A program made the translations under genes and the position numbers. Below, piece after piece: positions 1 through 12,400 of a DNA stretch of 64,000 nt. Position 1 is the stretch's first letter. Each line of letters begins with the position of its first letter. Below the pieces are notes generated by a model, which saw nothing but the letters and a program-made list of their open reading frames with translations, searched no databases and had not been told where the DNA came from. Source of the stretch: Oxyruncus cristatus (lineage: Eukaryota > Chordata > Aves > Passeriformes > Cotingidae); contig VXAY01005276.1 in NCBI GenBank assembly GCA_013399855.1, forward strand, positions 1 to 64,000, in the 5' to 3' direction.

Positions 1-180
1 CCGGTGGGGCTGGCGGAACCCCCCGACCCGGGCAGAGCCCGCGGCGGTGCCTCCCGGTCCCCTGAGGGGTCCCGCAAAGCCGCCGAGCCCCCTTGGACTC
101 TGCATCGCCGCCTGTGCCTCCCGGGTGCCGTCACCTTGGACAGGGAATTCAGATCAGGCTCCGCTTAGTTCGTGGCAGGT
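1..180. promoter_or_regulatory. Tail of a CpG-rich region, probably of the MOSMO promoter/exon 1 island
   Basis: The first roughly 130 bases are GC-rich with many CpGs, and the sequence becomes AT-rich after about 180. MOSMO exon 1 is not visible here, so this is inferred to be the 3' shoulder of the CpG island that starts MOSMO, lying in early intron 1. The open frame across 47-385 codes for nothing recognisable and crosses the change in composition, so I do not call it a gene. Confidence 0.5.
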
Positions 181-576
181 TTTGAGTCTCTCGTACTACA
201 CTGACGTTTCTTTTGTTGCAGGGAAGTTCTTGCTTTCCTTCATCTCTTCTTTTTCTTTTTCTCATGCATGCCGATTTTTATCAGCTTTTAAGCCTAGATC
301 CCATGTTTTTTTTATTTCAGAATGTGACAGTGTTTTCTTTAAAAGAGAAAGAATTTGTGTGTCTGTCTTTTTACTAACGGTGTAATCGTTTGTATGAACA
401 ATTTATTTCAGCCTGTTGATAAGGACCTGTATAGTCTGATCAGTGGAGCAGGGAGAGATAACAGGAGGGCAACTCTTTGATCTCATGTCCCCGGGGAACA
501 CAAAGCTCCGTGTCAGGAAAGGAAGCCATCCTTACTGCAAACAGATGAAATTAAATTAACCACCTTGACCAGCATT

Positions 577-838
577 AGGACCCGAGGGAATGGCCTGAAG
601 CTGTGTCAGGGGAGGTTTAGGTTGGATCTCAGGAAAAGGTTCTTTCCCCAGAGGGTGGTTTGGCACTGAACAGACTCCCCAAGGCAGTGGTCACAGCACT
701 GAGGCTGACAGAGCTCAAGGAGTGTTTGGAAAAGGCTCTCAGGCACATGATGAGGTTTTTGGGGTTGTCCTGTGCCAAGCCAGGAGCTGGACTTGATGAT
801 TCCTGTCAGTCACTTCCAACTCAGGAGATTCCATGACT
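577..838 (+). mobile_element. CR1 LINE, 3'-end fragment
   Basis: The stretch reads like the avian CR1 3' region: a GAATGGCCTGAAGCTGTG-like start, then the AGGAAAAGGTTCTTTCCCCA and GAGGGTGGTTTGGCACTG segments, then CTCAGGCACATGATG, and finally GGACTTGATGATTCCTG followed by CACTTCCAACTCAGGA. It ends in ATTCCATGA, a decayed form of the usual CR1 terminal octamer. It is a 5'-truncated, non-coding, old copy in the MOSMO intron, in + orientation. Identification rests on recognition of the family consensus; the boundaries are approximate. Confidence 0.88.
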
Positions 839-3800
839 TTTCCGAAACTTACCATTTCGAAGCAAACTGCAAGTTAGTATAGAGAAAAATGGTCTTGGTG
901 AAAAGATTTCTGTCATCATCTTGCTGAGGATTTAGAACATTGTCTGGCTTGCATCTTCCGTGGCTAATATTCAGTGTGATGTAAAAGGATTGGGGTTCAA
1001 ATTGTGTCATATTTCCTTTATTCTAATGGAGTACTGAAAGTGTTGGCTGTTAGGGATTGATGAGTGGGCATTCCCTCTGACCAGATTGTCCTAATGGCTT
1101 GTTTGAATTGCTTCTAGTTACCCAGTCTAGAACCTGGCCTTTCCCACATGCTCCAGACCAGGGGAACAAGTCCCTTCCCTTTCCAAAGTGCAGCATTCAG
1201 GAACTCCCCAGATGACTTCACCGTTCCTCCTGTAGCTAATTGTGATGATCTTCCTGCCTGCGGCTATATAAAATAGCTGGTTCTTTCCTCTTAGAATTCC
1301 ACCTAGCAGCAGTGCTGCAGTAATGAGCCCTTTTTCAGGGGCTTAAAGTCAAATAAAATAATCTTAATTTTAAATATTTAAGTATGTCTTTCTGAAGTCC
1401 TGCCTCACAGCAGATCCTGCGCAATGTGTAAGATGTTGGTTTCTCTCTGCCCACATAGAAGTGAGATAACAAAAACTATTCTGAAAAAAGCACTGAAGGA
1501 AAAAGAAGGTCCTTTGGGAATTAAGCACAGTCCTTTATGTTCTTTCTTAAACAAAAATGTTTGATATCTCTTTATAATACAAAAATTGTCTCCTAAAATA
1601 TTGTAAGTAGCAATCGTTATTTCTTAGTTACTTGGTGGATGATTACTTAAGAACATCTGCCATTTCTGAGGTGCAACCAACAATTTTACTTTTAATTAGG
1701 CTGGCAAACATGAAATCTGTGGGGATTTTTCTGAAGGACTTCACTAGTCAGATAGTGTTTTGACAGACCTAGGTCTTTTTTCTATTCTTTGCTATGTTTT
1801 GAAGCCAAACAAATTGTTGTCTTGATAAAATCATAAAGGAGAGCTAGCTGTCATCCTTCCTTAGTGACTCTTTTGTAGGTTTTTGTTGATAGGGGATTCG
1901 ATGCATTATTATAAGACTTCAGGTTAAAAGCATTATAAATGTATATTTCTAGTGCTTAGACCTTCTAAACTGAGCCTTTTGCCCAAACTGCAAAGAAAGG
2001 AAGTGTGAGGATGCCCATTGAACCAAGGACTTTGTGTAGCAAACACAGTGGTATTGACTTGTGAGGTGAATGTTTTTATGAGTGCCATTCATTACCCACA
2101 GCCTGCTGGGGAGAGATTTGGCAAAGGAGGGCACAGCCCTGATGGCAAAACCTGTCCCAGCTGCTGGTGACATTCAGGCACTCTCAGCAGACTTACCGTG
2201 CTTGGAGCACATCCAAGGCCTCCAGCTTCCATATGTGCCACTAAAAACCAGGGGTTTTTTTAAGCAACCGGCACTCTGCCGGTGAAAGGAACTATTTTGT
2301 GAAAGAAAATGTTTCTTTGCTTTATCTCTGTGTTCTTAGGTCCAACTCCTGTGGGAATTATTCTAAACTGTGCTTCTACAAGTCAGCCTAGTCCCGAGGA
2401 GGAAGGGGGGTAACCGTGTTTCTCTGCTTGGCTGCTGAAAGGCAGCGTGGAACAGCCTGGTCTCCTCAACACTGCAGCTGTTTGAGGATGGCACAGAGCA
2501 GAGGTCTTGGCAATCCTGGGAAGGCAGTACTGCATTGGCTCATTCAGAGCTGTTTACAGCCATTCATGTTGGGAACCTGGGCTTGTGTTTCGGGGAAAAA
2601 AAAAATAAAGAATCTGTTCTGATTCGAATGCTAAACAATACGTACCTCTTAGTCCAGAGATAATGATGGTTTTCTGCTAAATTGGATAGCAAAATAAATC
2701 AGTGGCTTTAATGCTTTTCTGAGAAATCTAGATGGTTGTCAATATTTTTTTAAAGGAGCTTGTGTTCTGTGGAATCAATATAGAAGAAGGGCTGATTAGT
2801 CTACTAAATCTTACTCTTAAAGATAAGTTTTACAGTCATTTGAAAAATGTTGGCTATAAAAATTTCTCTCCAGCATTGCAATTAAGAGCAAAGGAGCGCA
2901 ACCGAGATCATTGAAGGTTTCAGATGCTTATCTGAACCACACCTTTGTGAACATAGGTGCAAGTCTCCATTTGGCTCTTTATGTAGTTTTGTAAGAATTG
3001 TTCATTAGCTGAGTTTCAGATATTTCATACATCTTTAAGGTTATAAAGGAAAGATGAAAATAAAATGGATTTTTCTGTCAGAGAGTTCTCAGTGAGGTTT
3101 CTTTATTCGTGCTGTGCAAGTGCAGAACACTGATAACCGATCTGGAAACCAGTGGCTGCTCAGTATTCTTGCACTGACAGCCTTTTCTTATCAAACTGAC
3201 ACTCTGTGTGAGAAATAAGGACAGAGTTGGCTTTAATTTAAACCAGTGCCTAAAGTGCCACTGATTTCAGTAGGAAGGAATTTTGCTCCTGTATCTCTAC
3301 ACTTCTTTTGAGAAGAACTTCATAAGCTGATAGTTTTGTCTCCATATGTTCCTTTTTTTGTGTGGGAGGGTCTTTAATGATTTTGATATTTTGCCTTCAG
3401 TAGGGGAGGAAGGGGGATAGAAGCTGCTCTAAGCTTCAGCTCTCAACCCTTTTGTAGGGAAGAGGGTATGAATAGTGTGCACAGTTGAAATTAGAGATAT
3501 TAAAAGCTGTACGTGTGGAGGGTTTGACAGCTTGAAATGCTTTTAGGATAGGTCAAATAATTCAAGAAGATAATTTAATCAAATAAAATCTCCCTTCAGA
3601 AAGCTAAGCTATCAGTTTGTTTATGTGACTTAGTCATCCCTTCCTATGTAGCATGATTGTTCACTTGATTCCAATTTACAGAACAACGTGTACCTTTTTT
3701 ATAGCACTCATTAAGTTAATATGGATGTCAGAATTTAAGGATGCTTAACTCTGATGGGTAACTCCTAAAGCAAGTATGTATCACACCCTCTTCTGCTGAT

Positions 3801-6374
3801 CCATGGATCACCAGGGAACATAGAGTATAATGTTATGGCCAGGCCACTCAGCATATGCACAGCAGTGCTGACCTGGGTGATATTGGTGTTCAGCAGAGCT
3901 TCCAATTTCATCTCACATCTGTGGCATAAGCACAAGGTCACTTGTGTTAGGAATTCTACTTTTCATATGAACTTCTGTATCAAACATTCTGTGTCTTGCT
4001 GTGCAGTAACAGTATTGAGAGAGAATTGTGAATCTACAACCTGTCACTTATTTTAAATTGCCTGTTTACAAATGCTGCCTCTCCGTGTATCTTCCCAAGT
4101 GTGATGTGTAGTTCTTGGGTTTGTGTACTGAGTTGTGTTTTTATTTGTGAAGCACTGATTCCAGATTCAGTGGTGTCTGTGGTCTTCTAGAAGAGCAAGC
4201 CATACACAGCAGGGCATCCCTCCTGAGGCAGTTACCTCCCTGCTCCTGTGGAATAAGTTGTCTGGTACTAAGTGGAAAATTACTGATGTTCAGTGTTATT
4301 CCTCTGCATGTCATAGCTCTTCCTGAGGAATTTTGCTTCACAGTTCCAAGAGGAAATGTAGCTTTGTTGGGATCAGCTTAATGAACTATCACAGGTGATA
4401 TGACCAAGCAGTGATTCCTGGCTCCTGCCAACCTTGAGACCACTGAAATATTTTTCTCTAATTGGAGCACTGAGTATACATGGAATAAACGCAAGACCAC
4501 ATGAGGGTACCTGAACAAATCAGTATTTCTAAGTAGAATAGAATAGATAAAATAAATAAAGCATCAACAACTTAAAGAGGGTGCAAACTTGAGTTCCAGC
4601 TGGAACTACTGTTCTAAGTGCAGTTGTCTGCTCCAAAAGTAGTGATATGTAAAAATCAGGATGGCATATTACCACTGCCTTCTGCCCTTCAGGGCCCGTG
4701 CTGAGAAGCTGTTCATGTACAACTCTCCTCTGTGGAGGAATCATGATATAGAGCAGTCATTGTGCTGGCCGCTGAAGGAGATAGTGTTTTATTTCTGTGA
4801 TGTATGGATTGTTGGCTTTTCAAAAACTGGCTGTAAAAGGGTTCTGGTGATTGTTTGTTAAGCACCTTGCAGTATACTCAATACACAACATGTGTCTCCC
4901 AGTTCTCGGTAGAGAATGATGGGACATGATTGGAAAGCAATCCTACAAAATTACTTTTTCCTAATGTTTTTTGTGCTATCGTGTAGTGACTGTGACAGGA
5001 GAAGTTATTTGCCCTTTCATGAACCTGTTTGGATTGCATGCTGAGAATACAAAAAAAAAGGATGAGGATACAGAAAATGAAGAATTATGTACCATCAGGT
5101 CCTAGAAAGAGGTGAGTGCTGAAAAGCAATCTCCTAAGTCATCTGAACATCAGAGTGTTAAAATTAAATTCTGGAACATAATTTTCAGGAAAACACATTT
5201 CTGGGGGATTCCAGCACCCGCAACACATTCCTCTGGAGAATGCTCGCAGGTGTGTGAGCAAGGAGGGAAAGGTGAATATGTTGCTGATCTGCACAGTGAG
5301 GAGATTAAGACCTGCTGGTCCTAAATGCAGGCACTGCTAACTACTTGCATTTTAGAGATGGTGCCTTAAAAACAATTCAAAACCCAAATAAGAACTAGAA
5401 TCTAAACCCTGTATAATTTGAATACTCTATCAAGAGTAGTCCCTGCCTGGACTGGGAGGGTCAGAGCCATCTTAAAAATGAGCATTTCCAATCCACTTTG
5501 GGAATGTAGATGTAAAAATGTGATAAAGAAGAGTGTTTGAACTGTGCTTGGGTTCTGTATTTGACCAAGCCTTTAGGCACAAGAAAAACCAATAGAAAGG
5601 CATTGTTGTAATGAGTTAATTTTGTGCTTACTCAACCAGTCAACATTTAAACATATGGAACTATTTTATGTGTAGGAAGAATCCCATGAAAGAGAGCTGT
5701 GTCAGCCTGGTTACTTGAGCCTGCCAGAGCAGAGATGAGAGAGCCAATTGTTTTTGTCCATTGAGGAACTGATGTTTTACATCTGCTTTTTAACAAATAC
5801 AAACTGATAGTGCTCCTATGAGACGCACGTTTTGTTTTCTCTTTAGCATGTGAAGGTGCAAAATTAATAGTTTGCCTTCCACCAAATGCTGTTGAATTCC
5901 TCATTCTCTAATTAGTGTTAAAGAATTGGGTAAGAAATAGCTGATTACAGAGTACAGATTTGGGAGCCAGTAACTTGTATTTACCTGTCAAATCTACCAT
6001 CTGGCACGGCTGAGTTTGGATGTTGGCAAGTTATTGTGGTAGTACCTCAGTTTCTTCTTCTGTAAAAAAGGTGGTACCTTTATCACAAAAGCTTCTTCTA
6101 GCCTTAGCAGCAAAGCTTTAATTTCTTGGTTTTTAACTTTAGTTTCCTATCACAATTTTAGGAGAAATTGAGGAGAAAATCACAGAATAACAGGCATTTC
6201 ATTTGTCTTTTCTAATGGTAGGTGCTTTTGATAAGGTCCCTGAGTTTCAGACATTTGGAATAACCTTTTTGCCTTTATTTACTTGCCATCAGTATGCCCA
6301 GTTACTAGAGAATTAAGTTCTATTCAGTATGTGCAGGTACAGGTTTGTTTTCTGTCTATCCTGTACTTTACTCG

Positions 6375-6429
6375 AGAAGGACTTGATGATCCTTGTGGGT
6401 CCCTTCCAACTCAGAATATTCTGTGATTC
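6375..6429 (+). mobile_element. CR1 LINE, very short 3' tail
   Basis: Only the last ~55 bases of a CR1 are present: GGACTTGATGATCCTTGTGG, then TCCCTTCCAACTCAGAATAT, then TCTGTGATTCC. It is severely 5'-truncated, as is common for CR1, and matches the family consensus more closely than the copy at 577-838. It lies in MOSMO intron 1. Confidence 0.85.
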
Positions 6430-9400
6430 CAAGTACGTAGTACTTTGTAAAGCTGCTTTGTGGACAGTACAACCTGTGGGAAAGGTGCCTTGGTGAGACT
6501 TCAGCTTTGTGGCTTCAGGAACTTCCCTGTGTCTCACAAACAGTGATGTTTTTTTTAAATCAGCTTAGAGCTGATTTTACGTGTGTCTGTCACATTTGTT
6601 GCCACAAACTGACACTGAAATCAACGCAAGAGTGATTTAAATATATGAATCTTAAAAGTAAGGATTCAGTAGTGTGGCCTGCAAAACAAAGATTAAAAAG
6701 TGTCTGAAATAATGAAAAAAGGAATCCTGTTAATGGCTGAGGCTTATTAAAAACATTTGTGTTGTTCAGTTTCCCACCAGCACTTACATGTGAGCAGCAT
6801 TATGTAAACTCCATTTGTACTTTTGCCAAAGCAAAGATCAGTAGGTCAAACTTTTAAACTTGACCTACTTTTTTTTATAGGTACTTCACAACAGCTTAAC
6901 TTTTTCCCACTTATTTTCACGCTAGTCTTGGAACAAAGTGGAGAGAACTAACTTTTCTTGTGTGCTGCAGTGTGTAGGATTTTCATCTTACTCAGGCACT
7001 TCTTGAATCCTTTTCCAGAAGTGGTTGAGACCTGTGTCTTTCAGAAGAAGGTGACTGGAGTGACTCGTGGATGAGGAGGAATATTGACCTTTGCAGTGGC
7101 TAAATGCTGCTTTCTATTTTAAAAACAGATACAAAATTATGTTCGTAGTATGGTCGAACAAATACAACATGGAGACTGTTTTATTTTTGTACAAAGGAAT
7201 TTGGGAAAATTATAGATTATTTTATAGTATATAAAATTCTAAATTTTACAATAAATTTCTCAGTACCTAATTATAAGTTCTTGTAATTCAGAGTGGCTAC
7301 AAATTTAGTAATTCACAAAGGTTTTTATTACTAAGAGCTGCATGCAGGAAAAAAGTTCTGTGGTAATTTTGCAGCAATCCCCTTATATGTTCTCCAGCTG
7401 CTTTGCTGAATTTCACTTTTCTTCCCCAAGTCTCTGACTGGTGGATCTGAAAAACTGGAGATATGGCCAAGAAGAGGATCTGTGCAGGGTATGTGTCTAT
7501 TTTAAGGAAAGCAGAAACAAGCTAGACCATTTGACTGGGAAAGCACTTCTATTGGCCTTATTCTGTAGGAATCTACCTGGAGTCAGCAGTCATAGGCTGT
7601 ATCCTTTCTCAGGGTGAAGCTTTTGGTTTCTTCCTGTGATATCATGTTTGATTTCCTGCTTGATGTATTATCTTGTATTTATGTTTTAAATTTTGTAGAT
7701 AGAGTTGATGATGAGAGTTTGGTCTCTCTTGGGTACCTTAGGACATGTCTGATTGGGATGGTTTGTCTGTGGGACGGGCTAATCCGGTATGAAATACTTG
7801 CTGCTGAGAGTTAGGGGTTCAAAAGTCATAGAGAGTATGTAGAGTCTGATTCGTGTCTTTGAGCAAAACATAGTCTGATATATCTGGGTCCTTGGGATGA
7901 ACTCAAATGCTCCCTTGTGAAGGCACTGAAAGCCTCCCAGGGATTCACTGCAGTATCCAAAGCCAGCATTTCCTATCCAGACAACACAGTGTGATAAGCA
8001 ACAGTTGGCTGCTGCCCAAGAACCTCATGGTAGCTGCAGTTCTGTGCCATAAATTACGAAGCACTTTGGGATTATTAAGGATGGCAGTCTCTCAAGGTGT
8101 AGTGATTAATACCCCACTTAGATGTTTAAATACTTGTCCAGTTGAAGACAGTTCACATTAGGCCTTGAACTTCCTTGACCGCGAGCAATTCTTTGTGCCG
8201 TTGTTTGGACACTGCATTAGTAGGGCTGGGCTGTCTCTGGGCTTGGTACATCCAAGAATTTAATAATCAAATTACAGTGTTCATAGACAGTAAAGTCAAG
8301 TAGTTTATTTCTGTAGTGCTCATCATCGGGCCGGCTCATAGGGTTTGTAGTGTTGCAGTTCTTAGTCCTGGGTTTTCCATTCCTTTTCCCAGGTTGTTCT
8401 TGCCTTGTTTCCACTTTTCTTGCTGTGACTACTTTCAGCTATTGGCAATAATGTCATTTAGTTGTATTTTAAGGAATAGGTGTGGGATCAGAGTAGGGGA
8501 GAATAGGACAACTGATCATTCAGTGTGTGCCTCAGAACTGCTCTGCTGTGAATACTTCAGAAGGGCTGCTTTGAGCACAGATTCTTTCTACTCTTCTCAA
8601 ATTGATGGCATATATACTAATGTTCTTAGGCTTTCTTAGTGAAACAGCTTGCTTTCTGCAGTAAAATCTTTGTATCCATATGGAATGAGAGGGATTCTCA
8701 CTTCATTGGTAGGCAGGACGAATGTACAAGTAAGGTGGAATGGTTTTATCTGTAACTTCATCAGTGTGAGCTTATTGCATCAAACATTTACAGCCTTTAG
8801 TTGTAATGTCTTTATACCCAAGCTAAGTGAAGAAAACTGATGGAGGGTTGTCATGGACAGTTTCCTGAAGGATGACTTTTGTATAGAGGGTGACTTGGTT
8901 GACTTAAAAACTTACTTTGATGTTTAGTCTTCTCTACGCAAACCAGAAAGGCTCTAAATTGCAGCGTTAAGAGGTATCTTTTCTTAAGCATAGACAGTAG
9001 TCCAACAGTATTCCCACCGTCAGTGGAAATGTCAGCTCCAGAACTGCCACAGTGGAAGATTCTGATTTCCTTTCTCGCAGAGGAGAAAATGCACTGCTGC
9101 TTCTGTGCCTGTTGATGTGAGGAGCCTTGTGGGCGTTGTGTGCTGTGGGGGAAGAGAAGTCACAAGGGTGAAGAAAGAACTTCTTTTCCTTACGTTGAAT
9201 TCCGTTCTGAAACTAATCATGCCCCTAAATTCGTGAGTTAATGATGTGCTCTCCATTGCAGAAACTCATGTGGGAAGAAGCACGTTTCATGTTGTTTTTG
9301 AAACCCACACTTAATTCAATTTAAAAACTATGCAACAAGATTGTACAGGAAAGCTGGAAAGATTGAAAGGCCAAGAATTTCTAATGTGGTCCCATAAATT

Positions 9401-12400
9401 CTTTCAGTGGAATATTAGTGGGTCACTCAGCAATTCCAAGAAGCACTCTGAAGCTTAATACATGAAAAATGGTGAAATAAGGAGAATAAAGGGCAGAAGT
9501 AGTAGTTGCTGTTTTACGAACAGAAGTCTGCTGACTTATGCCCAGTGGAGTCTGAAGTAAATGCTCTCTGTAAGTAGATGTTCAGTAAGATGAAGTTGAT
9601 GATAAGGACAGGGCACTTCTTGGTTGTTTATATAAAATCTAAAATTAGAGTGACTTCTGCTTCAGAACATCAGCATAACAACTGTATAAACATTTGTTAA
9701 CAGATGTGCTCTTTGGATCACTATATAACATCTGATTGCTTTTGAAGAATAGTTCCACTTGCTCAGAAAGGGCTGAGCCTTGCTGTTTCAATAAAGTCGT
9801 ACTTTATTTCAGTAAAGTATAAATTTGACTGTTCAGGAATGGTCTGTCTTCTCTTATTCTAGCAAGAAAAAAAAAAATCCAGACTCTCAGAGTCTATTTT
9901 TGTAGATTCCAATTTGTGATAAGGGAGAAAGTGTTATCACCACACAGACAGCACCTGTTAATTGGCTAAATAATTCAGGCTTAAATTATGCAGGCTTCTA
10001 AAACAAGGACTTGCCCTAGCAAAAGGGATAAGAAAATCTAACTTCAGGATAGATCCTGAATATGCTTCCTGCCTTCCTATTCTTCTTTGTTTTTAATCTT
10101 TTTCCTGTGATGGGAACAACAAGCAAATGCCTAATTTTGAGAATTATTACTGCAGAAGAAGGTTGGGTTTCGGTTTCGTTTGGCTTATTTTTCCATTTAC
10201 CTGAAAAGTAGAAGCTACTATTTAAATTAGGGGGGGTGAATTTGGGCAGAAAAGTGTGTGCCAGCAGTCCTTGAGGACAGGTTTTGTGTAGTTAAGCTGT
10301 ATGTCAGTCTGTATTTCAGCACACGAAGCATTATTGGAGATAATAAAATCTTTGCCCCTGTACCTCACCCCTATTTTAGGTGCAGTTTAACCTGCATTGC
10401 TGGTTGTTACAAGCATGTCATACACAGGTTTGGCAACAGCTAAAAAGCGCCTTTAGGAAATAAAAACTAAGATTAGGTTTTATTCTACTTGAAATATTAT
10501 TCCAGTTGCAATGAAATATGTCTTTGGGCAAATAGGTGCCATTCTTCAGTTGACAGTGGTGCCTTATGGAATAAAGCCAAGTCTAGTAGACAGGGATAGC
10601 ATCTTTTATATTCCCAGCCAGTACAGTGAGGGAAACCTGTGTGTCCAAGGAAGGGCTTGCAAGACCAGAAATGTGCTTAATCTTTCCAGTTGTTCTAGAG
10701 GTTTTAATAAAAGATTACTTCTACCTGCAAACTTCCCTTCTCGTGTCCTCATTGCTATAAATACAATCCTGCCATCAGTTGTGCGATTTAAAGAACCTGC
10801 CACAAGTGCTAGTACATTTTGTTTGCTTTTTGAATATTTTGTTCCTTTTTTAGCATAGTCTGTTGTACTTTCAGGCAATCTGGGCCTAACATATTCCCTC
10901 AGAAGGGGACCAAGAGAAAGTTAGGCTCAGGTGGAAGTAAACATTCAAGCACATAAGGTGCATTTGGGCTGAGTGTTTGCAGAACAGACACCTCAACTTT
11001 GCAAATATGTTTCTGGCCATATAAATGCCAAAAGGCATTTCAACACTTCTCTTTTCAGCTTCACCACTGGGTGATTCACAAGGCCATGGAAGAGCCAGAT
11101 TAGCGGGTGTCCTTGGAGCATGTGTGATGCAAGCTGAGATGAGCACAGCAGTTACGTCCGACAGAGGAAGATGATCCTTATTCCTCCTGAATTTGATTTG
11201 ATAAAATGCACGAGGAATCTTGAGGGCAGGGCCAGACCTGAATTTTTCCCCTACCTTGAGTGCCTTTGTCACTAGGTGAGAGCAATTGCTTTAGGCTGTA
11301 ACCAGGAAGGCTGATACTCCTCTGATTTTTCTCTCCATGAATAAAGAGAGAGAGAACAATAGGATACTTTACTTGGTGTGGTTTGGGGATTTTGGTGTAT
11401 CTATCCTGATCTGCTTGAACATAATTAAGTTTGAAACTCAACTGACTTGGTGAAGTGATGCTTTCGGATATGCAGGAGTTAAAAATGGAGAGCTCTCAAG
11501 TCCAGTTACTGCCAGCCTGTGAACAGACCACCCGATAAGACACCAGTGTAGTGGATCACCTTCTACACAGAAGATGCAGAATTTCTGTGGTTTTCTGGTT
11601 GTGCCGTGTTCGCACCACGTGGCAAATTGGTGCTGCCCTTACTGACCCAGCCTGGCCACCTCACGTCACTGGCTCCAGCCCAAAGACCTGCACACCAACC
11701 ATAGGGTGGGGAAGTGATGAGCAGACCATTTCTGAGAAGGCTGGGGTAGGGTCATGTGGGGTGTTGGATAGAGAGGTATCACTTTACAGCTCTGTCTGAA
11801 GCCAAATATAACTAACTCTGTTAAAAAGAACACAAGCTCATCAGATGTTAAGTGGCAGAACAGCTGTAGGTGTCATAGCTTGTGGCTTTCAGCTGAACAT
11901 ATGGCATAAAACTGGTGTAGCTGACTAGAAAAATCACTTTTAAATATTGACACTGCCTTTGATCTTTCTTTTTTTAGGCAGTGAATTTTATCAACTTTGT
12001 GTAGCTCTATTTTGGTTGGAGGGAAAATGGGAATAACTATGGATTTTTGTTTGGGTTTTTTCAAGCTAAATAAAACATTAAGTTTTCTTATTTTAAAAAA
12101 GGTTCTCTCTTTTTTCCAGGCCCTTGCCACTTCAGAAACTGTAAAGATTCTAGTCACTGACAACACTGCCCCATTGTGAAAATGCTTATAGCGTTAGAAA
12201 ATGGACAACCAGAAGGATGCAGCTTATTAGAGATCCTGTTTACCAACATTTAATTAGTGCTGACTTCTGAAGTAGGAAAGAATATCTTCAGCATGGGCAG
12301 ATTTCTTGGCTCTGATATGTGAGAATACACAGAGCCTTTGTTGTGTCAGGAGAGTTGTTCCTGACATTGTTGCCTGAGGATAGCTCTTAGAGAGTCCATG

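Noticed and set aside
10886..11441. Two overlapping reverse-strand open frames (128 and 87 codons) in MOSMO intron 1
   Set aside because: The two frames overlap in different phases, have no motif, and show no splice framing. Treated as chance.
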